A stretch of DNA of 64,000 nt, taken from assembly GCA_029212785.1 (NCBI GenBank), contig JARGOG010000002.1, positions 100,644 to 164,643 of the forward strand. Direction: 5' to 3'. The DNA comes from Thalassobaculaceae bacterium (GTDB taxonomy: Bacteria > Pseudomonadota > Alphaproteobacteria > Thalassobaculales > Thalassobaculaceae). Of the stretch, positions 31,301 through 38,492 are shown piece after piece; the stretch's first letter is position 1; the number at the start of each line of letters is the position of its first letter. Under the pieces are notes generated by a model. The model did not search any database and had not been told where the DNA came from. It saw only the letters and a program-made list of their open reading frames with translations. The position numbers and the translations under genes are program-made.

Positions 31301-32184
31301 AGGCGCACGCCACCTACCCGCTGAAATGCATCTTCTCGCCGGAGGTGCCTGGCAACGCCGGCTGCTACCGGCCGATGGCGGTGGACGCGCCCAAGGGCTC
31401 GATCCTGAACTGCGACCGGCCGCTCTCGGTGAACATGCGCACCCGCACCGGCTGGTACGTCGCCCCGAACATCTTCGGTGCCCTGGCCGATGCGGCACCG
31501 GACCGGGTGCAGGCCTTCACCGGCCTGCCGTCGAGCGCGCTGTTCTATGGCGTCGGCCCGGACGGCATCGTCTACAGCGACCACCTGTTCCAGGGCGGCG
31601 GCCAGGGGGCGTCGACCCATGGTGACGGCAAGTCGGCCCTGCTCTATCCGACCAGTGCGGCCAACACCTCGGTCGAGCTGTTCGAGACCCGCGTGCCGGC
31701 CCTGGTGCTGGAGAAGGCGCTGATGGTCGACAGCGGCGGTGCCGGGCGCAAGCGCGGTGGTCTCGGCCAGGTGATCTCCTCGCGCAAGCTCGACGATGAC
31801 GGCCGGGCCTGCCAGGTCGGCATCTACCCGAACGGCGTGCTGGCCCAGGTCGACGGGCTGTTCGGCGGCAAGGCGGGCGCGCCGTCCGCCGGCCTCGTCG
31901 GCACGTTCGGCGAGACGCCGCGGAATGTCGGCGTCGGTGCGCTGTCCAGCCTGATGACCACCGGGGAATATGCCGAACTTCGGATCTCCGGCGGTTCCGG
32001 CTTCGGCGACCCGCTCACCCGCAGCTTCGAGGAGGTCCAGGCCGATCTCGACGAGGGCTACATCACGCCCGCCGGCGCCGAGCGTGACTATGGTTGTGTG
32101 GTCGGGTCGGACGGCCGCATCGACCGGGCGGCGAGCGAGCGCCTGCGCAAGGGCGAGGCGCGCCTGACCGAGCCGGCCGTGTAG
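28312..32184 (+). CDS. Hydantoinase A / hydantoinase B (5-oxoprolinase-like) fused protein
   Basis: RIGFDIGGTFTDFVLLDE; STTAANAYVQPLM; SFDMGGTTAKAALI (HyuA); MWSRLINVAEECWHTVIRTAFS and NDPWLCAGHLFDIAV, MVDSGGAGRKRGGLGQ (HyuB). Confidence 0.93.
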   Translation: MGATSNRYRIGFDIGGTFTDFVLLDEQDHQLHLHKCLTTPHDPSIGAMQGMGDLLAAAGLDLSAVGHVVHGTTLATNALIERKGATLGFLTTKGFRDILEMGTEQRYDIHDLFLTYPDPLAPRSRRLEIDERIDRDGKVVTPLDLDAVRVSVRHLVEAGIGALAVCFLHAYANPVHERAVRDMVRAEFPDLSVSISSDVHPQIKEYERSSTTAANAYVQPLMAAYVRKLDTALRDQGFTGRFHMIQSSGGLTAPETAGELPIRFLESGPAGGAQATGMVGRKIGQPDVLSFDMGGTTAKAALIQNGEPDIAPMLEAARVHRFKKGSGLPVFAPVIDMIEIGAGGGSIARVDDLGLLKVGPDSAGADPGPACYGQGGTQPTVTDANLLLGYLDPGYFLGGRMSLDVAASEAAMNTVAGRLGLSAIEAAWGIYDLVSENMAGAARVHIVEKGRDPRAYAMVAMGGAGPLHAARVARKLGIREVVVPAASGAASALGFLGAPVSYELARSFPMRVADPDFATVDAIVSELEAEGRARLAEAGVETGVVVQRRADLRLRGQMHELSVAMPAEALTAENLPTMVAAFTAEYQKRYTHLYDDAEIEVLNWRVVCTATAPELSSQLAGGDAGATALKGHRTAWVPERAAVAEVPVYDRYALKPGETVEGPAIIEEREATTIVPDACTVSIDTHFNLRLALADVTADRVLVGADTALDDAIARIESDPVGLEIMWSRLINVAEECWHTVIRTAFSLIIGEAQDFACEILDADGKQIVHSPRAMPVFNLTLPIAVNAMIERFPPETLEPGDVLITNDPWLCAGHLFDIAVPVFRAGRVVSFVGVVGHVSDIGGTKDSLNAREIFDEGFQIPPMKLFRAGKPNDDLLELLRENVRRPDQVLGDLHALVASGMTGAERIGEFMEEYGMHDLKALAAVVQRRAETAMRDAIRSVPDGIYEHVVHGDGIDQAMRYPIQVSIQGDQVEVSFDGAPDQMNRGGSNCTLTYTKAHATYPLKCIFSPEVPGNAGCYRPMAVDAPKGSILNCDRPLSVNMRTRTGWYVAPNIFGALADAAPDRVQAFTGLPSSALFYGVGPDGIVYSDHLFQGGGQGASTHGDGKSALLYPTSAANTSVELFETRVPALVLEKALMVDSGGAGRKRGGLGQVISSRKLDDDGRACQVGIYPNGVLAQVDGLFGGKAGAPSAGLVGTFGETPRNVGVGALSSLMTTGEYAELRISGGSGFGDPLTRSFEEVQADLDEGYITPAGAERDYGCVVGSDGRIDRAASERLRKGEARLTEPAV

Positions 32185-32267
32185 ACGTTCCCGGCTCCGC
32201 CCTGAGCATTCCCCGCAAGGGGTGTTGAAGGACCCTGTTTCCCCACCCGGACGCGGACCTTCGACAC

Positions 32268-32289
32268 GCCCCGGACCTCGGTCCGGGGC
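32268..32289. terminator. Perfect 10-bp-stem palindrome between convergent genes (candidate bidirectional terminator / dispersed palindrome)
   Basis: GCCCCGGACC-TC-GGTCCGGGGC between the convergent stops at 32184 and 32293. Confidence 0.65.
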
Positions 32290-32292
32290 TGC

Positions 32293-33603
32293 TCAGGCCG
32301 GGGCCGGGGGGTCGCCCGCCAGCCCGGCGATCGCCGCCGCCATCGTGCGCGTGCCCGCCATGAAATCGCCGATCTCCATGGCTTCGTACGGGTTGTGGCT
32401 ACCATTCTCGTTGCGCACCAGGATCATGGCGGCCGGAATGCCGATGCCGGCGAAGACGGCGGTGTCGTGACCCACGGTGGCGAATTCCAGCGGCGCCATC
32501 CCCAGAACCTTGGCGGCCCCGGTCAGCGCACCGCGCACGTCGGGATCGAGCGGCGTGGGGCGGGAGCCGACGCGGCCGCCGATCTCGAAACGCACGTCGC
32601 GGCGCGCGGCGATCTCGGCCGCCAGATCGGCGGTCAGCGTGGCCGACCCCTCCAGGAACGCGTCGGTGGTGCCGCCGAAATTCAGGGTGAAGTCCATGCG
32701 TCCGGGCACCTTGGTCATGGCATGCTCGGCACTGTCGGTGAACAGCTTGCCGACGGTGAACACGGTGTCGGGCACGCCGGCGGCCTCCTGTTCGATCCAC
32801 CAGGCTTCCAGGCGGGAGATCAGCTCGGCGGTGGCGAGTGCGGTGTCCTGACGGAAATCCCGCGGGCAGGCGGCGGAGTGGTCGTATCGACCAAAGCACC
32901 GGGCATCGGGGAAGCGGGTGTTGCCGCGGATCGCGGTCGGGATCGCGACCGGCTGTCCGGCGCCGACCAGGATCGGCCCCTGCTCGATATGCAGCTCCAG
33001 GAAGGCCCTGGTGTTGCTGGCGTCGATCCACGGCTTGGCGGCGCGCAGGGCGTCTACGTCGACGCCGCAGCCGGCGATGCACTCCGCCAGGGTCTGACCG
33101 GTATCGAAGCGCCGCAGCCGGTCGAGATCGCCGTCGGGCAGGGTGCCGCAGGCCAGCTTGCTGCCGAGATAGGCGGTGGCGAACCACACGCTTTCCTCGC
33201 CATGCATGGCGATCGCGGTGACGTCGCAGGGCGGTGTCCAGCCGAGGTCGCGATAGGCGGCGAGCGTGGTCAGCGCGGCGACCACGCCGGCATGGCCGTC
33301 GAAATTGCCGCCGAGCGGCACGCTGTCCACATGGGAGCCGGTGAGGATCTGCGGTGCGCGGCGGTCTGCCCCCGGCAACGTGGCCAGCAGGTTGCCGGCG
33401 GGATCCCAGCGGGTCTCGAGTCCGAGGTCCAGGGCCGCCGATTCAACCTGGCGCGCGACCGCCATGTCGAGATCGCTCCAGGCCGGGCGGGTGACGCCTT
33501 CCACATCGCGCGAGGCCTCCCGTGCGGCGTCGAACAGGTCGGATGCGAAGCCGGTACGGGCATCGACGGCGCGGCCGATAGCCTGTGGGTCGGGAGAGGG
33601 CAT
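32293..33603 (-). CDS. M20-type Zn-dependent amidohydrolase (N-carbamoyl-L-amino acid hydrolase / allantoate amidohydrolase-like)
   Basis: TLPGADRRAPQILTGSHVDSVPLGGNFDGHAGVVAAL; FLELHIEQGPIL; SAEHAMTKVPGRMDFTLNF. Confidence 0.91.
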   Translation of the reverse strand: MPSPDPQAIGRAVDARTGFASDLFDAAREASRDVEGVTRPAWSDLDMAVARQVESAALDLGLETRWDPAGNLLATLPGADRRAPQILTGSHVDSVPLGGNFDGHAGVVAALTTLAAYRDLGWTPPCDVTAIAMHGEESVWFATAYLGSKLACGTLPDGDLDRLRRFDTGQTLAECIAGCGVDVDALRAAKPWIDASNTRAFLELHIEQGPILVGAGQPVAIPTAIRGNTRFPDARCFGRYDHSAACPRDFRQDTALATAELISRLEAWWIEQEAAGVPDTVFTVGKLFTDSAEHAMTKVPGRMDFTLNFGGTTDAFLEGSATLTADLAAEIAARRDVRFEIGGRVGSRPTPLDPDVRGALTGAAKVLGMAPLEFATVGHDTAVFAGIGIPAAMILVRNENGSHNPYEAMEIGDFMAGTRTMAAAIAGLAGDPPAPA

Positions 33604-33756
33604 GGGGCGACTCCGATGCTGCGGTGCGGTATGGAGCCAGTAGACCGCCGGGTAGCGCCCGGCCGCAAGACAAGGAAAATACCACCGCGCCGTCGTTCAG
33701 GACCTCTGCCCCATAGCCGGGCCGACCAGGCACGAGGTGCAGACTATTTCAGCGCG

Positions 33757-34431
33757 TCAGTCCGCCAGCTCCAACGCGGTGCGCACTGCACTCGACACCG
33801 CAAGGATCGCCGGCGCGCCGAGGACGTCGCGAATGACCGCCTTGGTCTCGCGGGTGTAGCTGATGCAGTCGAGGACCAGCAGCTCCGGCGCGTGGTCCTT
33901 CAGCGTCTCGGCAGCGGCGCGGATCTCGTCCGGTGTCGCGTTCGGCGACAGGGCGACGACCTGGGCGTCGTAGCCGGCCTCGCTCCAGCGCTTGCGGCTC
34001 TTCGCGCATTGCGCCTGCAGCGGGGTGAACACGCCGAGCCGACCCTCCGGCAGGCAGCCGCGCACCATGGCGTTCAGCGTGCGCGACGGGAACAGCACCT
34101 TGTACTTGCCGATCCAGTCCGGGAACTCGCCGGTGCACATCACCATGGTGACGTCGTAGCCGGCCGCGGCCAGCTCCTGAAGCTGCTTGGTGCCGTGGGC
34201 GACCACCGCCTTTTTGCTCAGCGTCACCCCGTCGCCGTTCGGCAGGCGGGTGAACAGCGTGTCGGCATCGTCGATCGGGGTGAGGGTGTCGATCTCGGCC
34301 CGGCTCAGCCCGTCGAGGCAGCCGCGCAGGTCCAGATCCACCGGTCCGCCGGCCAGCGCGCGCAGCTCGCGCTCCACCTCGGGGCGGGGGCTCTGTCCGA
34401 CGACCAGGGCGCCGATGCGGGGATTGGCCAT
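33757..34431 (-). CDS. AroM family protein (Asp/Glu racemase-superfamily-like)
   Basis: IGALVVGQSPRPEVERELRALAG...LDGLSRAEIDTLTP...MVMCTGEFP...LLVLDCISYTRETK. Confidence 0.85.
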   Translation of the reverse strand: MANPRIGALVVGQSPRPEVERELRALAGGPVDLDLRGCLDGLSRAEIDTLTPIDDADTLFTRLPNGDGVTLSKKAVVAHGTKQLQELAAAGYDVTMVMCTGEFPDWIGKYKVLFPSRTLNAMVRGCLPEGRLGVFTPLQAQCAKSRKRWSEAGYDAQVVALSPNATPDEIRAAAETLKDHAPELLVLDCISYTRETKAVIRDVLGAPAILAVSSAVRTALELAD

Positions 34432-34445
34432 ATCCGTTCCTTTCC

Positions 34446-35984
34446 TCAGGCTGCGGCGATGTCGCCGACCACTTTCACTCGGGCGCGCACGGCGTTGCCC
34501 GGCAGGTAGGCGAGCGGGAGGTCTTCCATGTCGACGACCTTGACCGAGGCCGGATCGGCGCCGGCCGCCAGTGCCTTTGCGCGGGCCATGGCCTCCGCCT
34601 GCTTCAGCAGGGCGTCGCGGTCCATGTCGCGGAACACGTGGTCGACCTCGCCGCTGACCTGGGCGATGGCGGCGCCGACCGCGTTGGCGACGGCGTAATG
34701 CTCGACCCGGACCACCTCGGAGATGCCGTCCATGCGGTCCGGCGACAGGAACGCGCCGCCGCCGACGGCCAGCAGCGGCACCGCCGCGGCGTCCGTCTTC
34801 ATCCGGTCGACGGTCTCGGCGAGGCGGCGATGGACGACCGCCATCACCTCCGTCACCAGATCCCCGGAGAGATTGGCCACCCGCGAGCGGTCGCCGATCT
34901 CGACCAGCCCGGCCGCCGCGGCGACGTCGCTCAGGGTCAGCGTGTCGCCGCCGAACACCCGCGCCTCCCGGGTCAGCCGGTAGCCGACGCTGAGCGGTCC
35001 GACGGAGAGCGGATCGGGATCGACGATGGTGCCGCCGCCGATGCCGATGGAGACCACGTCGGGCATGCGGAACAGGGTGCGCACGCCGCCGACCTCGACC
35101 ACGTTGTTGGCCTCGCGGGGGAAGCCGGCGCGCAGGCAGCCGATATCGCTGGTGGTCCCGCCGATATCGAGCACCATGGCGTCCTCGATGCCGGACAGGA
35201 AGGCGGCCCCGCGCATGCTGTTGGTCGGACCGGAGGCGAAGCCGTAGACCGGCTGCTCGCGGGCCACGTCGGCGCTGGCGACAGTGCCGTCGTTCTGGGT
35301 GATGAACAGCGGGGCGGCGATGCCGCTCTCCGAAATCGCCTGCTCGAAGGCCTGCACCGTCTCCTCCGCCAGGTCCTGCAGGCTGGCGTTCAGAATGGTG
35401 ACATTCTCGCGCTCCAGCAGGCCGATGCGCCCGAGCGTGCTGGACGTGGTGACCCGCAGCTCCGGATATTCGGACCGCAGGATCTCCGAGGCCCGGTCCT
35501 CGAACTCGCCGGTGAGCGGCGAGAATACCGAGGTCACCGCGGCGGAGCGCACGCCGTCGGCGCGCATCTTTCGCGCCGCCGCGGCGATCGCCGTCTCGTC
35601 CATCGGCACGATCGGACGGCCGTCATATTCGTGGCCGCCGGCGACCATATAGCGGCCGCCATCGACCAGCTCGGCGAGGTCCTGTGGCCAGTCGACCATC
35701 GGCGGCAGGCTGGCGCAGCTCGGCAGGCAGATGCGCAGCGCCGCCGCCCGGTTCAGCCGCCGGCGCTGGACCACGGCGTTGACGAAATGGGTGGTGCCGA
35801 TCATCACCGCGCCGGCCCCGGTGATCGCTTCCCCCACCGCCGCCGCCAGATCCTTCAGCGCGGTGCGCACGCCCGAGGTCACGTCGTCGGTGGTGGCGGT
35901 CTTCACCGCGCCCAGGATGGTGCTGCCGTCGACCAGGACGGCGTCGGTGTTGGTGCCGCCGACATCGATGCCGATGCGTCTCAT
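34446..35984 (-). CDS. Hydantoinase/oxoprolinase family protein (stand-alone HyuA-like)
   Basis: MRRIGIDVGGTNTDAVLVDGSTILGAVKTATT; AMVLDIGGTTSDIGCLRAGFPREANNVVEVGGVRTLFRMPDVVSIGIGGGTIV. Confidence 0.9.
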   Translation of the reverse strand: MRRIGIDVGGTNTDAVLVDGSTILGAVKTATTDDVTSGVRTALKDLAAAVGEAITGAGAVMIGTTHFVNAVVQRRRLNRAAALRICLPSCASLPPMVDWPQDLAELVDGGRYMVAGGHEYDGRPIVPMDETAIAAAARKMRADGVRSAAVTSVFSPLTGEFEDRASEILRSEYPELRVTTSSTLGRIGLLERENVTILNASLQDLAEETVQAFEQAISESGIAAPLFITQNDGTVASADVAREQPVYGFASGPTNSMRGAAFLSGIEDAMVLDIGGTTSDIGCLRAGFPREANNVVEVGGVRTLFRMPDVVSIGIGGGTIVDPDPLSVGPLSVGYRLTREARVFGGDTLTLSDVAAAAGLVEIGDRSRVANLSGDLVTEVMAVVHRRLAETVDRMKTDAAAVPLLAVGGGAFLSPDRMDGISEVVRVEHYAVANAVGAAIAQVSGEVDHVFRDMDRDALLKQAEAMARAKALAAGADPASVKVVDMEDLPLAYLPGNAVRARVKVVGDIAAA

Positions 35985-37114
35985 GCGCCGTCTCCGTCGA
36001 ATACCGAGTGGAAATCGAGATCGAAGCCGAAGGCCCGAGGGCCGACCGCCTCCAGGCCGGCGGGCGTCTTGAAGATATCGGGGCCCGGCAGGGCGAGGAC
36101 GGAGACCCGTTGGCCGTAGCGCAGCACGTCGGTGCCGATGCCGTCGCCGCTGACACTGTCGACCACGCAGATCAGGTCCGGGGTCATCACCACCGGGTCC
36201 CCGTTGCGGTAGCCGACCGAGAATTCGTTCTGGAAATGCACGGTGAAGCGGCTGCCCGCGTCACCGTCGAGCCCGTCGATCTCGGCGCGGCCGCGCAGGA
36301 AACCCTCGGTGGCGCGGCGTTCGACATCGACCACCTTGCCGGTGAAGATCCGCTTGCCGGCGCAGGCCTCGACGATGGCGGTGACCGGATCGGCGTGGCG
36401 GGCGCGGGCGTCGAACACCGCGCGGCCGAGGTCGATCGCCTTGGTCGTGGTGTACAGGATGCCGTGATCCTTGACCTCGCGGCCGGTGCGCGGCGCCTTG
36501 CAGGTGGCGGCGATCGAGCCGACCTCGGTGCAGGCCTTGCGGCTGATCCGCTCCATCCACTTCCAGCTCTCCGCCCGCGGGATGATCACCTCGTTGTCGC
36601 GGATGTCGGCGAGCGTGAACGGGTAGCACTGCAGCCCGGCGACGGCGACGCTGGTCATCTGCGCCTCGGGATAGGCTCGACCCATGGTGTCGGCATCGAC
36701 CACAGGATAGCCGGTCAGGGCGCCGACCATCATCGGGTGCACCCCGTTGCCGCCGCCGATCTCCAGCGACATGACGGCGTCGAACGGACGGCCTAGATAG
36801 CGCTCCATGGTGCGCACCGGCTTGACCGCGAAATCGGCATCGGCCAGCCGCTCCTGGCCGACCAGCGGGGCGCCCATGTTCGACAGCACCGCGACCTGGG
36901 CGTCGTCGGCCAGCGACAGCGGGTCAATCAGGGTGACGCTGTGGCCCTTGCGGTACAGCTCGCGCATGTTGAGCAGCTTGTGATACGGGTCGCCGCCACC
37001 GCCGGTGCCGAGGATCCAGGCGCCGAGCGCCAGCGCCTCGATATCGTCGAGGGTGAGCGTGCGCGGCGGGCGGGGCGACGCCGGGTCGCGGGCGGGATGG
37101 ACGGAGGCGGACAC
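35981..37114 (-). CDS. DUF917 domain protein
   Basis: LTLDDIEALALGAWILGTGGGGDPYHKLLNMRELYRKGHSVTLIDPLSLADDAQVAVLSNMGAPLVGQERL; GTG start at 37114; 4-bp overlap with the HyuA-like gene. Confidence 0.87.
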   Translation of the reverse strand: MSASVHPARDPASPRPPRTLTLDDIEALALGAWILGTGGGGDPYHKLLNMRELYRKGHSVTLIDPLSLADDAQVAVLSNMGAPLVGQERLADADFAVKPVRTMERYLGRPFDAVMSLEIGGGNGVHPMMVGALTGYPVVDADTMGRAYPEAQMTSVAVAGLQCYPFTLADIRDNEVIIPRAESWKWMERISRKACTEVGSIAATCKAPRTGREVKDHGILYTTTKAIDLGRAVFDARARHADPVTAIVEACAGKRIFTGKVVDVERRATEGFLRGRAEIDGLDGDAGSRFTVHFQNEFSVGYRNGDPVVMTPDLICVVDSVSGDGIGTDVLRYGQRVSVLALPGPDIFKTPAGLEAVGPRAFGFDLDFHSVFDGDGA

Positions 37115-37195
37115 GGATTTCTCCCCACGGTTCCGCCGACAGGGAAACGCGGCCAGCGGGTGGCGCAGTCTAGGTGCCGTCATTCCGCCGGCCCA

Positions 37196-37231
37196 ATACG
37201 AGATCGCCCGTATCGTCTTCGCAGTTGCGAA
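37196..37231. promoter_or_regulatory. Two candidate operator dyads in the DUF917 / aroM-luxR divergent region: ATACG-N8-CGTAT (37196-37213) and TTCGCA-GT-TGCGAA (37218-37231)
   Basis: Read directly; both inverted repeats perfect, 195-bp intergenic space. Confidence 0.6.
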
Positions 37232-37309
37232 ATTGGCTGTCTTGATCGCCGGGCGGGTGCGGCCTACCATTTTTCCAATGCCATGGAATCCGTGAGCCGG
37301 AGAGGTGCC

Positions 37310-38269
37310 ATGGGCCAGGACCTCAGGATCAGACCGACCCTCGCGAGGACGCGGACCCCGTCCGCGCTCGCCCGTGTCGCCATTGTCACTCTCGGACAGA
37401 CCCCGCGCAGCGATGTCGTCCCCGAGCTTTGCGCGCTGGCCGAACGACCGATGACGGCGCTCGAGTTCGGTGTGCTGGACGGAGTGGATCCGGAGACCCT
37501 GTCGCGGATCGCCCCCGGCCCCGGTGAACCGGCCCTACTGAGTCGGATGCGAGACGGTAGTGACATCGTCATGTCGATCGACTGGACCAGCGACCGCATG
37601 CAGGAGATCTATTCGGAGATCGCCGCGCTCGACGTCGACCTCGTCGTGCTGATGTCGTCGCTGCTCGGCTCGGTTCCCGCTCCGGCGCGCACGACGATCT
37701 TCAGCGACCGGGTGGTGGCGCGCACGATCGAGACCTTCGCCGATGCGGGCTTGCGGGTCGGCATCTTGCTCTCGCTCGACAGTCAGGGCGACATGGTGGT
37801 GCGCGACCGTACCCGCCGCCCGGAGATGGTCCGTGCCGCGATCGCCCGGCCCGGCGACCGGTCGGCCCTGGCGGCGGCGATCGACGAGCTGGCCGACTGC
37901 GACGTGCTGGTGCTGCATTCGGTGACCTACAGCGAGGACGAGCGCCGCGACGCTTCCCGCCGCTCGGGCAAGCCGGTGGTGATGGCGCGTCAACTCGTGG
38001 CCAGCGCCGTGCGCGAGGCGTTGGATCGGCTGGGTTCGTGCGCCAAAGATCGCGACGGCGCCCTCAGCGACCGACTGCGGACGCTCAGTGTGCGCGAGCG
38101 CGAAATCATGTTCCTGGTGGCCGAGGGGCTGGCGAACAAGGAGATCGCCTTCCGCTTGGGCATCAGCTTCCGCACGGTCGAGATTCACCGGGCGCGGATG
38201 ATGAGCAAGATGGATTTCCGCACCATGACCGACCTGGTGCGCACCGTGGACAGCCTGTCCGAATTCTGA
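37310..38269 (+). CDS. AroM-like domain fused to C-terminal LuxR/FixJ-type HTH; putative one-component regulator
   Basis: VAIVTLGQTPRSDVVPELCALAERP...VLVLHSVTYSEDERRDASRRSGKPVVMARQLVASAVREAL (AroM-like), then LSVREREIMFLVAEGLANKEIAFRLGISFRTVEIHRARMMSKMDFRTMTDLVRTVDSL (LuxR HTH). Confidence 0.88.
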   Translation: MGQDLRIRPTLARTRTPSALARVAIVTLGQTPRSDVVPELCALAERPMTALEFGVLDGVDPETLSRIAPGPGEPALLSRMRDGSDIVMSIDWTSDRMQEIYSEIAALDVDLVVLMSSLLGSVPAPARTTIFSDRVVARTIETFADAGLRVGILLSLDSQGDMVVRDRTRRPEMVRAAIARPGDRSALAAAIDELADCDVLVLHSVTYSEDERRDASRRSGKPVVMARQLVASAVREALDRLGSCAKDRDGALSDRLRTLSVREREIMFLVAEGLANKEIAFRLGISFRTVEIHRARMMSKMDFRTMTDLVRTVDSLSEF

Positions 38270-38492
38270 CGGCCGACCATGCCGGGATCCGGCCGTTTCA
38301 GAGTACGGGCGCGCCCGCTACGTGGCGGCGCGTATAGGACTCGGTGCGTGGTTTGGGCTTACACTTTTGCGGTGCAATGCGACGCAGAGCGCAGCGCCGA
38401 AGGCCGTCGGACAAGATTGGGAGCTTGCCGGCGGCGGGGCCGTAGGGACCACCGCGTCCGCACGGCGTTGACGGAGAACCAGGGGGTTTCAC

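Noticed and set aside
28195-31620. 1141-aa minus-strand ORF opposite hyuAB
   Set aside because: Shadow ORF: Arg/His/Gly/Asp-rich low-complexity translation with no domain motifs; the opposite strand encodes a clear HyuA-HyuB protein. Common in GC-rich DNA.
37310-38269. Quorum-sensing LuxR (acyl-homoserine-lactone receptor)
   Set aside because: The N-terminus aligns with AroM, not an autoinducer-binding domain, and no luxI-like gene is in the window.
38270-38492. Copy of the TTCGCA-GT-TGCGAA dyad upstream of the third SBP gene
   Set aside because: Only loosely similar sequence (TTTTGCGGTGCAATGCGA) without a real inverted repeat; not enough to claim an operator.
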